The notes beneath the pieces are model-generated. The model saw only the letters and a list, made by a program, of their open reading frames with translations. It was not told the origin of the DNA and did not search any database. A program made the position numbers and the translations under genes. A DNA stretch of 64,000 nt, from assembly GCF_014200405.1 (NCBI RefSeq), contig NZ_JACHBQ010000001.1, positions 3,038,001 through 3,102,000 of the forward strand, written 5' to 3'. This document shows, piece by piece, positions 33,961 to 43,027 of the stretch. The stretch comes from Cryobacterium roopkundense. Lineage in GTDB: Bacteria > Actinomycetota > Actinomycetes > Actinomycetales > Microbacteriaceae. The stretch's first letter is position 1, and every line of letters begins with the position of its first letter.

Positions 33961-35307
33961 ATGACGTTGCCCGAGTCCACGCGCAGCGCGAGCGGGGCAG
34001 CCCTGCGCACCAGGGCGCTGCTGCTCGGGATCGCCACCGGCCTCGGCTCCCGGGTGCTCACCCTCGCGGCGCCGTTGCTCACGATCCCGGTGACGCTGCG
34101 CTACCTCGGCGCCGACCTGTTCGGCTTCTGGATGATCATCACGTCGATCACCGCGATCGGCATGTTCGCCGACCTCGGCCTCGGCAACGGGCTGCTCACC
34201 CGGCTGGTGTGGGCGGTCGCCGAGCGCGACGGCGCCAGGGCCAGGACCCTCGTGAGCACGGCCTACCTCAGCCTCGGCGGCATCGCCCTGCTGCTGCTCG
34301 CCGCGATCTGGCTCGTCGTGCCGAGCATCGACTGGCAGCGCATCGAGGCGCAGAGCGCCACACTCGCCCCGGCGACCGCGCAGGTCGTGGCTGGCCTGGC
34401 CCTCTCCGCCTTCGCCATCACCATCCCGCTGGCGCTCGTGCAGCGGGTGCAGTACGCCCTGCAGGAGGCCTGGAAGAGCAACATCTGGCAGGTTGCCGGC
34501 GCGATCGCCACGATAGCCGCCGTCTACGCCGCCGCTTGGCTCGACCTGGGCGTCGTGGCGGTGATCGCCGCGGCCGTCTTCGCCGGCCCGTTCGTGATTC
34601 TGCTGAACAACGTGTTCTACTACGCGGTCAGCCACCGCGAGCTCGCCCCCACCCTGCGCACGGCGTCGGCATCCGCTGCCGGGTCGCTGCTGCGCGTGGG
34701 GCTGGCGTTCTTCCTGCTGTCCATCCTCACGTCGGTTTCCCTCAACGTGGACAACCTGATCGTGGCCAGGGTCGCCGATCTGCCCACGGTTAGCCAGTTC
34801 GCGATCACCACCAAGCTCTTCGCGCTGCTCGCCCTCACCGTGACTCTCGTGGCGCTGCCGCTCTGGCCGGCCAACGGCGAGGCGTTGGCCCGCGGGGATC
34901 TGGACTGGGTGCGCAAGACCACCCGGGCCATGGTGCTGTTCTCGGTCGGCGCCGTGGCAGTGGGCGGCCTCGTGCTCGTGCTCGCCCGCAACCTGATCGC
35001 CCAGCTCTGGCTCGGCGACGGCCACGCCATCTCCCTCGGCCTCGCCCTCAGCCTCACCGTGTGGTCGATCGTGATCGCGTTCTGCTCACCGTTTTTCAGC
35101 GTGCAGAACAGCGTGGGCAACCTGGGGTACCAGTACGTGGGCTGGGGCCTCTTCGCCCTCGCGTCGATCCCGCTCAAGTTCGTGTTCTACCCGCTGTTCG
35201 GTCTCGCCGGCATTCCGCTCGCCGGCGCCGCTGCCTACGCCGTGTTCCTGGTTCCCACCGCCCTGCTCGGGTACCGGGCCACCCTCGGCCGGGTGGTGGT
35301 CCCGTGA
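33961..35307 (+). CDS. Polysaccharide flippase, Wzx-like (MOP superfamily)
   Basis: 448 residues, about 12-14 hydrophobic segments and no large soluble domain. Start region 'GLGSRVLTLAAPLLTIPVTL', then 'RYLGADLFGFWMIITSITAI' and 'FADLGLGNGLLTRLV', the usual opening of oligosaccharide flippases. It is expected to turn undecaprenyl-diphosphate-linked repeat units across the membrane. It is the only flippase candidate in the locus and so probably serves the bacillosamine/FucNAc unit. The stop overlaps the GTG of the next glycosyltransferase. Confidence 0.88.
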   Translation: MTLPESTRSASGAALRTRALLLGIATGLGSRVLTLAAPLLTIPVTLRYLGADLFGFWMIITSITAIGMFADLGLGNGLLTRLVWAVAERDGARARTLVSTAYLSLGGIALLLLAAIWLVVPSIDWQRIEAQSATLAPATAQVVAGLALSAFAITIPLALVQRVQYALQEAWKSNIWQVAGAIATIAAVYAAAWLDLGVVAVIAAAVFAGPFVILLNNVFYYAVSHRELAPTLRTASASAAGSLLRVGLAFFLLSILTSVSLNVDNLIVARVADLPTVSQFAITTKLFALLALTVTLVALPLWPANGEALARGDLDWVRKTTRAMVLFSVGAVAVGGLVLVLARNLIAQLWLGDGHAISLGLALSLTVWSIVIAFCSPFFSVQNSVGNLGYQYVGWGLFALASIPLKFVFYPLFGLAGIPLAGAAAYAVFLVPTALLGYRATLGRVVVP

Positions 35308-36557
35308 CTGAGCTGCACGTGGTCTATGTGGGCCCGGTCGACTTCGGCACGTCTTCGGCCGATGCCCAGCGCATGCTCGGCATCGCCCAGGCTCTGCTGG
35401 CCGCCGGCGACAGGGTGAGCGTGGGTTCCGCGGCCTGGACCACCGAAGCGCGTGCGCCGGGCGATGACCCGCGACTCACTGTCACCCCGCTCGGCGAGCT
35501 GCCGCTGCCCGGCTGGCGGAAGCTGCGCCGGGTCTGGCGCGGCATCAGCTGGGGCCGCGCCACCCGCGACTGGATCGAAGGAATGCAGCCCGCCCCCGAC
35601 GCGATAGTGCTTTACGGCACCTCGATCGGCTACCTGCTGCGCCTGCTGCCGCTGGCCCGGCGGCGCCGGATTCCGCTCGTCATCGACGCTGTCGAGTGGT
35701 ACCAGGCCTCGCACCTTCCCGGCGGGCGGTTCGGCCCGTTCGCCCTCGCCAACACCCTGTCCATGCGGCTCCTCGCCCCACGTTCCACCGGCGCTCTCGT
35801 GATCAGTCGCTTCCTCGCCGAGCACTTCGAGGGCCGGGGCGTGCCGGTGCTGCGCCTGCCGCCGTTGTTCCAGATCGACGCGGGAGCGCCCGTGCAGCCG
35901 GCACCGCAGCATCCGCTCACGCTCTCGTATCTCGGGTCCGTGGGCAAGAAAGACAGCCCCACCATCCGCAGCCTCGTGCTGTTGCCGGGAGCTCTCGGAG
36001 CGGATGCCGACCGGCTGAGCGTGAACATTGTGGGCCTCACAGCGGATGCCGCGGCGCGGCTACTCGGCCACGAAGCCCCGGTCGGCCACGCGTGCCTGCA
36101 CTTTCATGGCCGGTTGCCGGCCGCCGAAGCCCGCCGGGTGATGGCCACGAGCCACTTCTCGGTGCTGCAGCGCGGCGAGGAACGGTTTGCGCGGGCGGGG
36201 TTTCCGTCGAAGGTGCCCGAGAGTCTCGTGTTGGGCGTTCCGGTGCTCGCCAACCTCACGAGCGATCTCGCCGAACACCTCGTGGAGGGGGTGAACGCCC
36301 GGGTGCTCACCGATGCTCGGCCGGAGTCTCTCGCGGCGGCAGTGATCGCGGCGCTTACCGAGCCGTACGTGTTCGACAGGGCCGCGATCGCCCAGTCGGC
36401 CCGGGAGGCTTTCTCCCCAGCCCGGTGCGCGCGGCCGCTGCACTATTTCCTGGTGCGCCTGGCCGGTGTCGCGGCCCGCCGCGAGCGGGAGACGCCCACG
36501 GAAACGCCGGAGCACCCGGAGCGTTTCGACCGGCGGGGCGGCTCCCGTGCCCACTGA
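35304..36557 (+). CDS. Glycosyltransferase, GT-B fold (GT4-like)
   Basis: 417 residues from GTG 35304, which overlaps the flippase stop. N-terminal region 'ELHVVYVGPVDFGTSSADAQ', acceptor domain with 'PLVIDAVEWYQASHLPGG', C-terminal donor domain with 'LSYLGSVGKKDSPTIRSL', 'LHFHGRLPAAEARRVMATSH', 'FPSKVPESLVLGVPVLANLT' and 'DLAEHLVEGVN'. The arrangement is that of GT4-type retaining transferases using a nucleotide sugar. Donor sugar unknown. Overlaps the following acyltransferase by 11 bases. Confidence 0.85.
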   Translation: MTELHVVYVGPVDFGTSSADAQRMLGIAQALLAAGDRVSVGSAAWTTEARAPGDDPRLTVTPLGELPLPGWRKLRRVWRGISWGRATRDWIEGMQPAPDAIVLYGTSIGYLLRLLPLARRRRIPLVIDAVEWYQASHLPGGRFGPFALANTLSMRLLAPRSTGALVISRFLAEHFEGRGVPVLRLPPLFQIDAGAPVQPAPQHPLTLSYLGSVGKKDSPTIRSLVLLPGALGADADRLSVNIVGLTADAAARLLGHEAPVGHACLHFHGRLPAAEARRVMATSHFSVLQRGEERFARAGFPSKVPESLVLGVPVLANLTSDLAEHLVEGVNARVLTDARPESLAAAVIAALTEPYVFDRAAIAQSAREAFSPARCARPLHYFLVRLAGVAARRERETPTETPEHPERFDRRGGSRAH

Positions 36558-38580
36558 CGCGCCCCGGCCGGCGCCCGCCGCCCCCGTGGTGAAGCTGCAT
36601 TTTCGCGCTGACATCAACGGGCTGCGCGCGCTCGCGATAGTTCCAGTGGTGCTGTTCCACGCCGGACTGCCCGGCTTTAGCGGCGGGTTCACCGGCGTTG
36701 ACGTGTTCTTCGTGATCTCGGGATACCTGATCACCTCGAACCTGCTGCGCGAGGTGGATCGTACCGGCCGGTTGCGCCTCGGCGCCTTCTGGGCCGCTCG
36801 GTTACGTCGCCTCGGCCCCGCCCTGGCGGTGATGATCGTGGTCACCGTGCTCGCGAGCCTCGTGGTGCTCTCGCCGCTGGAATGGGCGGCGCTGGCGCAG
36901 CAGGCCGCGGCCGCGGCGCTCTACGTGTCGAACGTGCTCTTCGCGGCGCAATCATCGAACTACTTCGCGGAGGGCCTCGACCAGAGCGTGCTGCTGCACA
37001 CCTGGACTCTGGGAGTGGAGGAGCAGTTCTACCTGCTGTGGCCGCTGCTGATTCTGGGCGCGTGCCGACTCGCGCGCTCCCGCCGCGGCGGCCTGCGTCG
37101 CACGCTTGTGGCGGCTTTCGCCATCACCCTGCTCGCTTCGTTCGCGTTGTCGGTCTGGCAAACGGATGCCCACCCCGCGTGGGCGTTCTACCTGCTGCCG
37201 AGCCGGGCGTGGGAGTTTGCGGCGGCGGGGCTGCTCGCCGCCATCCCCCTCGGCGCCCGGATTCGGCGTCGGCGCAGCCGCGTGCTGCTCGCCGCGGCCG
37301 GTCTGGCCCTCGTGCTCGCCGGGGTGTTTCTGCTCAGCGATGCCACCCCATTCCCGGGCGTCGCGGCCGTGGTGCCGGTGCTCGGCACTCTCCTGCTCAT
37401 CGTGGCCGGCACCCCTCGCGGCGACGCAGTGCCCGAGCGCCCCGCCGGTGTCACCCGGCTGCTCGGCACCGCCGGGCTGCAGTGGATCGGGTCGCGGTCG
37501 TACTCCTGGTACCTGTGGCACTGGCCGGTGATCATCCTGGTGATGGCGGCGCTGCGCACCCAGTCGCCGGTCGTCGGCAGCATCGCGGCGCTCGTGAGCC
37601 TGGGCATCGCCGCGCTCAGTTACCGCTACGTGGAGCAGAAGGCACGGGTGAACGCCCGGCTCGTGCGGTCGGCTCCACTCACCTTCGGGGTAATGGGCAC
37701 GAGCGTCGCGCTCGTGCTGCTGCTCTCGGGCGGGGTCTCTGCCGGCGCGGGCATAGCCACCGCGAGCGAGGCGCTCGCCCCGTACCAGGCCGCTGTCGCG
37801 GCGCGGGGGCAGGCCACCTGCAGCGAGCGGACGACCGCCGACAGCGGCATCCACTACTGCGTGGCCGGCGATGAGACTGCAGAGCGCACCGTGATGCTGG
37901 TGGGAGATTCCCACGCCGGTATGTGGCAGGAAGCCCTCTCAACGGCGGCGCAGGCGGAGGGATACCGGCTGGTGGCCAGGTGGTTGTCGGCGTGCCCGGC
38001 CATTCCGGTGGCGGTGGTGAACGCGGAGGGCGTGAACGATGCCGAGTGCACCCAGTTTCGCGCCGGCACCGTGCGGCTGATCGGCGAGGAGCGGCCGGCG
38101 GCCGTGCTGATCGTGAACGCAAACAGCTACCTGGGCCGGGTGATCGGCGACACCGGCGGCGCACTCTCTCCCGCGGCGCAGGGCGAGCGGTGGGCCGCGG
38201 CGTATGCCCAGTTCGTGTCGCAGGTGCGTGGTTTCGGTGCGGTGGCGGCGTCGATCGAAGACAACCCGCAGTTCAGTTTCGACCCAGTGATGTGCCTCAC
38301 CCGGGTCTTCGGTTCGGCGGCGGCCTGCTCGCCGCCGCTCGAGTCTGCGCTCGCGACCACCGAGGCGCTGCGGCGGGCCGAGGCGGCGGCCGTGGAGGCG
38401 CTGCACGTGGCGCCGCGCCTTCTCACCGTGGAGCGCATGTGCGACGGCCGCTCCTGCCGGGTGCTCGTGGGCCGCGACCCGATTCTCGCCGACCAGGGCC
38501 ACCTGTCCGCCGCGTTCACCGCGCTGCAGGCGCCCGACCTGCGCCGCTTCCTGTCACAAGCGGTCGCGGGCCGGGGTTAG
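36547..38580 (+). CDS. Membrane O-acyltransferase with C-terminal SGNH domain (OatA-like)
   Basis: 677 residues from GTG 36547. N-terminal acyltransferase-3 domain of ~10 membrane segments: 'RADINGLRALAIVPVVLFHA' with 'GGFTGVDVFFVISGYLIT' and 'HTWTLGVEEQFYLLWPLL'. C-terminal extracellular SGNH domain: nucleophile block 'MLVGDSHAGMWQEAL' near residue 450 and the late Asp-x-x-His in 'LADQGHLSAAF'. This two-domain design moves acetyl groups through the membrane and onto cell-surface sugars (peptidoglycan or polysaccharide O-acetylation). Inside a glycan locus, acetylation of the polymer is the likely role. The end overlaps a convergent gene by 4 bases. Confidence 0.92.
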   Translation: MPTDAPRPAPAAPVVKLHFRADINGLRALAIVPVVLFHAGLPGFSGGFTGVDVFFVISGYLITSNLLREVDRTGRLRLGAFWAARLRRLGPALAVMIVVTVLASLVVLSPLEWAALAQQAAAAALYVSNVLFAAQSSNYFAEGLDQSVLLHTWTLGVEEQFYLLWPLLILGACRLARSRRGGLRRTLVAAFAITLLASFALSVWQTDAHPAWAFYLLPSRAWEFAAAGLLAAIPLGARIRRRRSRVLLAAAGLALVLAGVFLLSDATPFPGVAAVVPVLGTLLLIVAGTPRGDAVPERPAGVTRLLGTAGLQWIGSRSYSWYLWHWPVIILVMAALRTQSPVVGSIAALVSLGIAALSYRYVEQKARVNARLVRSAPLTFGVMGTSVALVLLLSGGVSAGAGIATASEALAPYQAAVAARGQATCSERTTADSGIHYCVAGDETAERTVMLVGDSHAGMWQEALSTAAQAEGYRLVARWLSACPAIPVAVVNAEGVNDAECTQFRAGTVRLIGEERPAAVLIVNANSYLGRVIGDTGGALSPAAQGERWAAAYAQFVSQVRGFGAVAASIEDNPQFSFDPVMCLTRVFGSAAACSPPLESALATTEALRRAEAAAVEALHVAPRLLTVERMCDGRSCRVLVGRDPILADQGHLSAAFTALQAPDLRRFLSQAVAGRG

Positions 38581-39209
38581 TCGGCGAGGTGGGCGAGGTC
38601 GTGCGCGCCGAGCCGCTGGGCCAGCGGGTACAGCGCGCGCTCGTGCGCAAGCGCTTGCGTGAGCGTGAACCGGCCGCGAACCGGCCGCGCGGGATTGCCA
38701 GCCACCACGCTGTATGGGGGAACGCTGCGCGACACCACCGCTCCCGCACCCACGACGCATCCGCGGGAGATCACCACGCCGTGCAGAATCGTGGCGCCGC
38801 CGCCCACCCACACATCGTCCTCTATCCGCACGCCGCGGTCGTCGCTGTCCCGTTTCATTGAGTCGTCCACATTCACGATGAACTCCCCCACCACGTCGAA
38901 CCGGTGGTTGCCGCCGCGCACTGTGACGCCGGGCCCGAACACCACGTTGTTGCCGATGTGGATCTCGGCCCGCGTCGCCATCAGCGTGGGCCGCACGCCC
39001 AGGTTCACGTTGTTTCCCACAAAGATCGTCCGGTGCGTGTACGTACCCGCCGGGTCGAACACGAAGTTGCGCCCCCGCGCCCCGAATCGGTCGGCCTGCG
39101 CGTAGCCGCTTACCACCCACCCGGCGTGCCCTGCCGCATGCCCCACCGCCTCGAGCGCGCGCGCGACGACCGCACCAGCGCGAGACGGATGCCCCGGCTC
39201 AATTCGCAT
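38577..39209 (-). CDS. Hexapeptide-repeat O-acetyltransferase (LbH fold)
   Basis: 210 residues from ATG 39209, overlapping the preceding gene by 11 bases with GAGG upstream; longer starts would only add Arg/Pro-rich sequence. The left-handed beta-helix repeats are clear: 'IFVGNNVNLGVRPTLMAT', 'IHIGNNVVFGPGVTVRG', 'VRIEDDVWVGGGATILHG' and 'VISRGCVVGAGAVVSR', then 'VPPYSVVAGNPARPVR'. His in 'GGNHRFDV' fits the catalytic position. Probably acetylates a sugar of the glycan in the cytosol. Co-transcribed with the double glycosyltransferase. Confidence 0.88.
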   Translation of the reverse strand: MRIEPGHPSRAGAVVARALEAVGHAAGHAGWVVSGYAQADRFGARGRNFVFDPAGTYTHRTIFVGNNVNLGVRPTLMATRAEIHIGNNVVFGPGVTVRGGNHRFDVVGEFIVNVDDSMKRDSDDRGVRIEDDVWVGGGATILHGVVISRGCVVGAGAVVSRSVPPYSVVAGNPARPVRGRFTLTQALAHERALYPLAQRLGAHDLAHLAD

Positions 39210-41598
39210 CGTCGGCCGCCTCGCGACTCTTCCGCGCCCGTTCGTCGATCCGAAGCCGGGCCGAGCGCCGCGCCGCCGACCGGCGGGCCGACGCCGTAGC
39301 ATCCGCGGACCGTCCGAGGCCCGCGACGAAACCGGCGATGCGCTGCCCCTCGACCCCGGTGGACTTCGCCTCGAACACGTAGCGACGCGCCCGGGCCGCC
39401 CGGGCCTGGGCACCCTCGGGGTCGGCGAGCGAGGCGGCGATCGCCGCTGCAAGCGCTGCCACGGAGTCGTCGGCGGTGAACTGCAGGTAGGGCCTGTAGT
39501 CGTCGGGGATGCCGGCCAGGCGGGTCGTGACCACGGGAACCCCGAGCGCGAGGTACTCGAGCAGCTTCGACGGGAAGGAGTATTTCACGAAGTCCTGCCC
39601 GGCGGGGCGGGGGTTCACGAGCAGCTGAGCGCCCCGGAGGGCGGGCAGCAGGTCTCGGTGGGCGAGCACTCCATGGTGGGTGATGCGCGCATCCGCTTCG
39701 CTGCACGCGCGCACCCAGGCATCGAGGGTGCCGCGCCCGTAGAGGTCGAGGCGCAGCCGCGGGTCGGGCAGTGCGCGGAAGGCGTTCACGAGGTTTGCCA
39801 CTCCGTAGTCGGCGGTGATGCCCCCGGCATACGCCACGTGAATCTGCTCGGGGTGCTCGCTCGGCGCCGCCCGCACGGCGGCGAGCCCGGGGTCGACGAA
39901 GCCCTCCACCACGAGCCGGGGCACACCGGCGGCGAAGTCCTCGGCGAGCGCGGGCGTGAGCGCCACCACGCCGTCGAAACCGTGGGCCAGCCGGCGCACG
40001 AGCCGCCGGTCGAAGCCCTTGAGCAGGCGGGCGAGCGGCCCGTCGACCTGCCGCACCAGGCCGGGCGGGTCTGTCATCACGAGGCAGATGCGCACGCCGC
40101 GGGTGCGTCGCAGCAGCCGCGCGAAGAGGAGGAACGGCGTGTGGATGCCGTGCACGACTACGACGCCGGGGGCCCTCCGGCGCATGAAACGGGTTCCGCG
40201 CACGAGGCACGAGTACAGGCGCGTCACGTGCTTGAACACGAGCAGGTTGACGAAGCCGATGGTTTCCCCGGTCGCCCCGTGCGCGCCGATGCGGCGGGAG
40301 CGCACCAGTATCTGCGGGTACTCCGGGTAGTCGGGAACCGGCAGCGCCGACAGCAGCGACACCGTGGTGCCGGCCGATTGCAGCGCGCGCACGAGATTCC
40401 ACGCGAAGTTGTGGGTCTGCGTGGGCAGCACGGTGCTGCGCCCGGCGATCTCGTTGAGCAGCCTGTCGTCGATGGTGAAGCCCAGCAGAACGACCTCGTT
40501 GCCGGTGGTCGGCGATACCCGCCCCAGGATCGCCGTGTAGACCGCCTTCAGCCGGGCCGTCATGCGGGCCGTCGTGTACCTGGCAGCGATCACCCCGCAG
40601 GCCTCGGCGCCGAGCCGGGCCCGCAAGGCCGGGTCATCGAGCAGCCGCTGCAGGCCGGCCGCGAGGGCCGCCGGGTCGCCGGGCGGCACGAGCAGGCCGC
40701 CGCCGCGCGACACGACCTCGGTGTTTCCCCCTACCCGGGTGGCCACCACGGGCAGCCCCGCGGCCATCGCCTCGAGCAGCGCGTTCGACAAGTTCTCGTG
40801 CAGGCTCGGCAGCACGAACACGTCGCACGCTCCCAGCAGCGCGGGCACATCGAGTCGACGACCCAGCAGGTGCACACGAACCGGTGAGACGGACGCCGCC
40901 CGCCGAGCGATCAGCGCCGCGTCGGGACCGTCGCCCACCACGAGAACATGCACCACGGCCGCAGGGGGCAGCAGCCGATCGAGCGCCGCGAGCAGATCGA
41001 GGTGCCCCTTACCGATCACCAGGCGGCCCACCACGATGAGCACGAGGTCGTCGGCGCCGATGCCGAGCGCGTGTCGCACGGCGCCCCGCGACGCCGCGCC
41101 CGCGGCATCCGCTGGAAGGTCGACGCTGTTGGGCACGACGCCCACAATCTTGCGGCGCACGGGCCGCAGGATGGGTTTGCTCAGGGCATCGTCGCAGACC
41201 ACCACGACATGGGTGGCAAGGCGCAGCGTGAGGGGCTCGAGGATCCCGCCCACGATGAGACTCCGCGGGCCCCGTGGCCGCGGCACGAGGTCGCGCACCG
41301 AGCCATGCACCGACACCAGGATCTTCGGAACCCCGGCGAGCCGCGCGGCGAGCACCCCGTGGAAGCCCTCGTTTCCGAGACCGCGAATGTGAGCCAGGTC
41401 AGGGGTGAAATCACGCATCTGCCGAGCCAGGCTGCGCACGAGGCGCAGGTTGATGCCGCCGGCGGGGCCGGGCTGGGGCACGTGGCGAAACTCAAAGCTC
41501 TCGCTGAGGTCGGAGGACAGCACCCGGGTGAGGGCGCCGATCGGGCCGCCGGAGCCGAGCGAGCCGAATGAATGCTGCACGATGCGCGGTCTGGCCAC
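39199..41598 (-). CDS. Fused double glycosyltransferase (two GT-B domains)
   Basis: 799 residues, GTG start with an excellent GGAGG. Residues ~1-365 are a complete GT4-type enzyme: 'GSLGSGGPIGALTRVLSS', 'LILIVVGRLVIGKGHLDLL'-like block, and 'LPSLHENLSNALLEAMAAG' with the EX7E pattern. Residues ~368-770 form a second GT-B enzyme: 'ICLVMTDPPGLVRQVDGPL', 'IHVAYAGGITADYGVANLV', 'GQDFVKYSFPSKLLEYLALG'. The Arg-rich tail is not conserved. Such fusions can add two successive sugars. It is divergent from the Wzy-like gene and followed by an acetyltransferase. Donors are unknown. Confidence 0.88.
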   Translation of the reverse strand: MARPRIVQHSFGSLGSGGPIGALTRVLSSDLSESFEFRHVPQPGPAGGINLRLVRSLARQMRDFTPDLAHIRGLGNEGFHGVLAARLAGVPKILVSVHGSVRDLVPRPRGPRSLIVGGILEPLTLRLATHVVVVCDDALSKPILRPVRRKIVGVVPNSVDLPADAAGAASRGAVRHALGIGADDLVLIVVGRLVIGKGHLDLLAALDRLLPPAAVVHVLVVGDGPDAALIARRAASVSPVRVHLLGRRLDVPALLGACDVFVLPSLHENLSNALLEAMAAGLPVVATRVGGNTEVVSRGGGLLVPPGDPAALAAGLQRLLDDPALRARLGAEACGVIAARYTTARMTARLKAVYTAILGRVSPTTGNEVVLLGFTIDDRLLNEIAGRSTVLPTQTHNFAWNLVRALQSAGTTVSLLSALPVPDYPEYPQILVRSRRIGAHGATGETIGFVNLLVFKHVTRLYSCLVRGTRFMRRRAPGVVVVHGIHTPFLLFARLLRRTRGVRICLVMTDPPGLVRQVDGPLARLLKGFDRRLVRRLAHGFDGVVALTPALAEDFAAGVPRLVVEGFVDPGLAAVRAAPSEHPEQIHVAYAGGITADYGVANLVNAFRALPDPRLRLDLYGRGTLDAWVRACSEADARITHHGVLAHRDLLPALRGAQLLVNPRPAGQDFVKYSFPSKLLEYLALGVPVVTTRLAGIPDDYRPYLQFTADDSVAALAAAIAASLADPEGAQARAARARRYVFEAKSTGVEGQRIAGFVAGLGRSADATASARRSAARRSARLRIDERARKSREAADDAN

Positions 41599-41798
41599 GG
41601 GCGTTCCTCCAACCGGGCTGGGACCGAGCCTGTCGAGAGCACAACAAACACGGGCGTGCGATTCTGGTCACTGAGATGCTGCCACGAAAGGGCCAATCCC
41701 GGCAGGGCCAATTGTGCGCCACACCTTACATGCCCCGCCGGAGAGACGTATGGTGCTTCAAAGCCCTGCCGATTGTGAAGAGGGGTCGGGCATCTGTT
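41599..41798. other. Divergent intergenic region
   Basis: Separates the double glycosyltransferase (left) from a Wzy-like gene (right). A short direct repeat GGGCCAAT occurs twice near 41690-41715. GAAGAGGGG near 41777 could be a ribosome site for the rightward gene. No clear promoter hexamers are seen. Confidence 0.35.
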
Positions 41799-43019
41799 GT
41801 GACGAAGATGAGTGCGCGAGCTGACCCACGAGTGCGCAGCCACGCCAGGGGCGCACACCGCACAGGCCTGTTCGCGGAGTGGCGTGCCCTTGCGGTCGCC
41901 GGCGTGGCATTCTTCGCGGCCGGCAGCCCCGACGTTGTCTTTCGCACCGGCGCGTTCGTGTGCGTGGTCGTGCTGGTCACCCGCCTGCTACACATCAGGA
42001 TGGACGCCGCCAACCTCCTCGCGATTGCGCTCACGCTCTGGTACGTGCTCTCACAGGCATGGGCTGCCGACCGTGCGACGACAGGCCTGTCCATTCAGAA
42101 CCAGCTCGCCGTTCTCGCCGTGTTCCTCGCCGTGCGCACCACGGTGACCACTCGCCGAAGCCTGCAGATCGTGGGCTGGGGGTATGTGACGGGCTGCGTC
42201 TATGCTGCCCTGCTGATCTTTCGGCAAAACCCGTCGACCGGTTTTCGGTCGGAGCTGTCCTTCGATCGCATCGTGTACGCGGGCGTGAACATCAACTATG
42301 TGGCGTACGCACTGACCGCGGGGCTCGCCGTGATTGTGTTGCTGGGGGCGGCATCCACCCGCCGGTCCTACCGGGTCTGGCTCCTCGTGTGCACCGGGCT
42401 CCTCCTCGTCGCCGTGTGGTACAGCGAAACCCGCGGGGCACTGCTCGCGGTGGGCATGATGGCCGGCTGGATCGTGGTCTACCGCATCGCGCCGGCGCTC
42501 CTGGTGCGGGTGGTGTGGGGTGCCGTCGCGGTGTCGGCGGCCGCTATCGCCACCGGTGTTGCCGATGCACTGCTGCGCACAACGGATGCCGGCTCCGCGG
42601 CCCGTGCCACCGGCGATCTGGCCGGCCGGCTCACGATCTGGCCTGAGGCGCGGCAGATCTTCGGCGAACACCTGATCGAGGGGGTCGGGGCCGGTGGATT
42701 CCGTGCCATCAACACGTGGGGTGTCGGCGCGCACGATGTGATTCTCGAGCTGGGTACCGGACTCGGGATTGTGGGGATCGTGCTGTTCCTCGGCGTGGTC
42801 GTGTCCTCGCTCACCTCGACGCACTGGGCTCATTCAGTGCGGCTGCGCCCGCTGCTGGTCGGCACGTTCCTGCTCTCGTGCGCGCCGCTCTACCTCTCCG
42901 GCCACTGGGAGCTGTCCCCGGCCGGCTGGATCGTGCTCGCGCTGTTCTCGTGCATGGCGCTCCTCTTCGAGCCTCCGCCGGGGCCGCCCAGCACCGAAGC
43001 CCCCGGTCCCGCCGCCTGA
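41799..43019 (+). CDS. O-antigen polymerase/ligase-like membrane protein (Wzy_C family)
   Basis: About 406 residues; start GTG 41799 or ATG 41808, both before the first membrane segment. Around ten hydrophobic segments, with a hydrophilic outside loop late in the protein: 'GDLAGRLTIWPEARQIFGEH', then 'LIEGVGAGGFRAINTWG'. That 'W...A...F...P(I)xGxG' pattern is typical of the Wzy_C ligase/polymerase group (WaaL, Wzy, PglL). It may polymerise repeat units, ligate glycan to a carrier, or be an O-oligosaccharyltransferase; sequence alone cannot tell. It is monocistronic and convergent with a second polymerase-like gene, 8 bases apart. Confidence 0.8.
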   Translation: MTKMSARADPRVRSHARGAHRTGLFAEWRALAVAGVAFFAAGSPDVVFRTGAFVCVVVLVTRLLHIRMDAANLLAIALTLWYVLSQAWAADRATTGLSIQNQLAVLAVFLAVRTTVTTRRSLQIVGWGYVTGCVYAALLIFRQNPSTGFRSELSFDRIVYAGVNINYVAYALTAGLAVIVLLGAASTRRSYRVWLLVCTGLLLVAVWYSETRGALLAVGMMAGWIVVYRIAPALLVRVVWGAVAVSAAAIATGVADALLRTTDAGSAARATGDLAGRLTIWPEARQIFGEHLIEGVGAGGFRAINTWGVGAHDVILELGTGLGIVGIVLFLGVVVSSLTSTHWAHSVRLRPLLVGTFLLSCAPLYLSGHWELSPAGWIVLALFSCMALLFEPPPGPPSTEAPGPAA

Positions 43020-43027
43020 TCCCTCGG

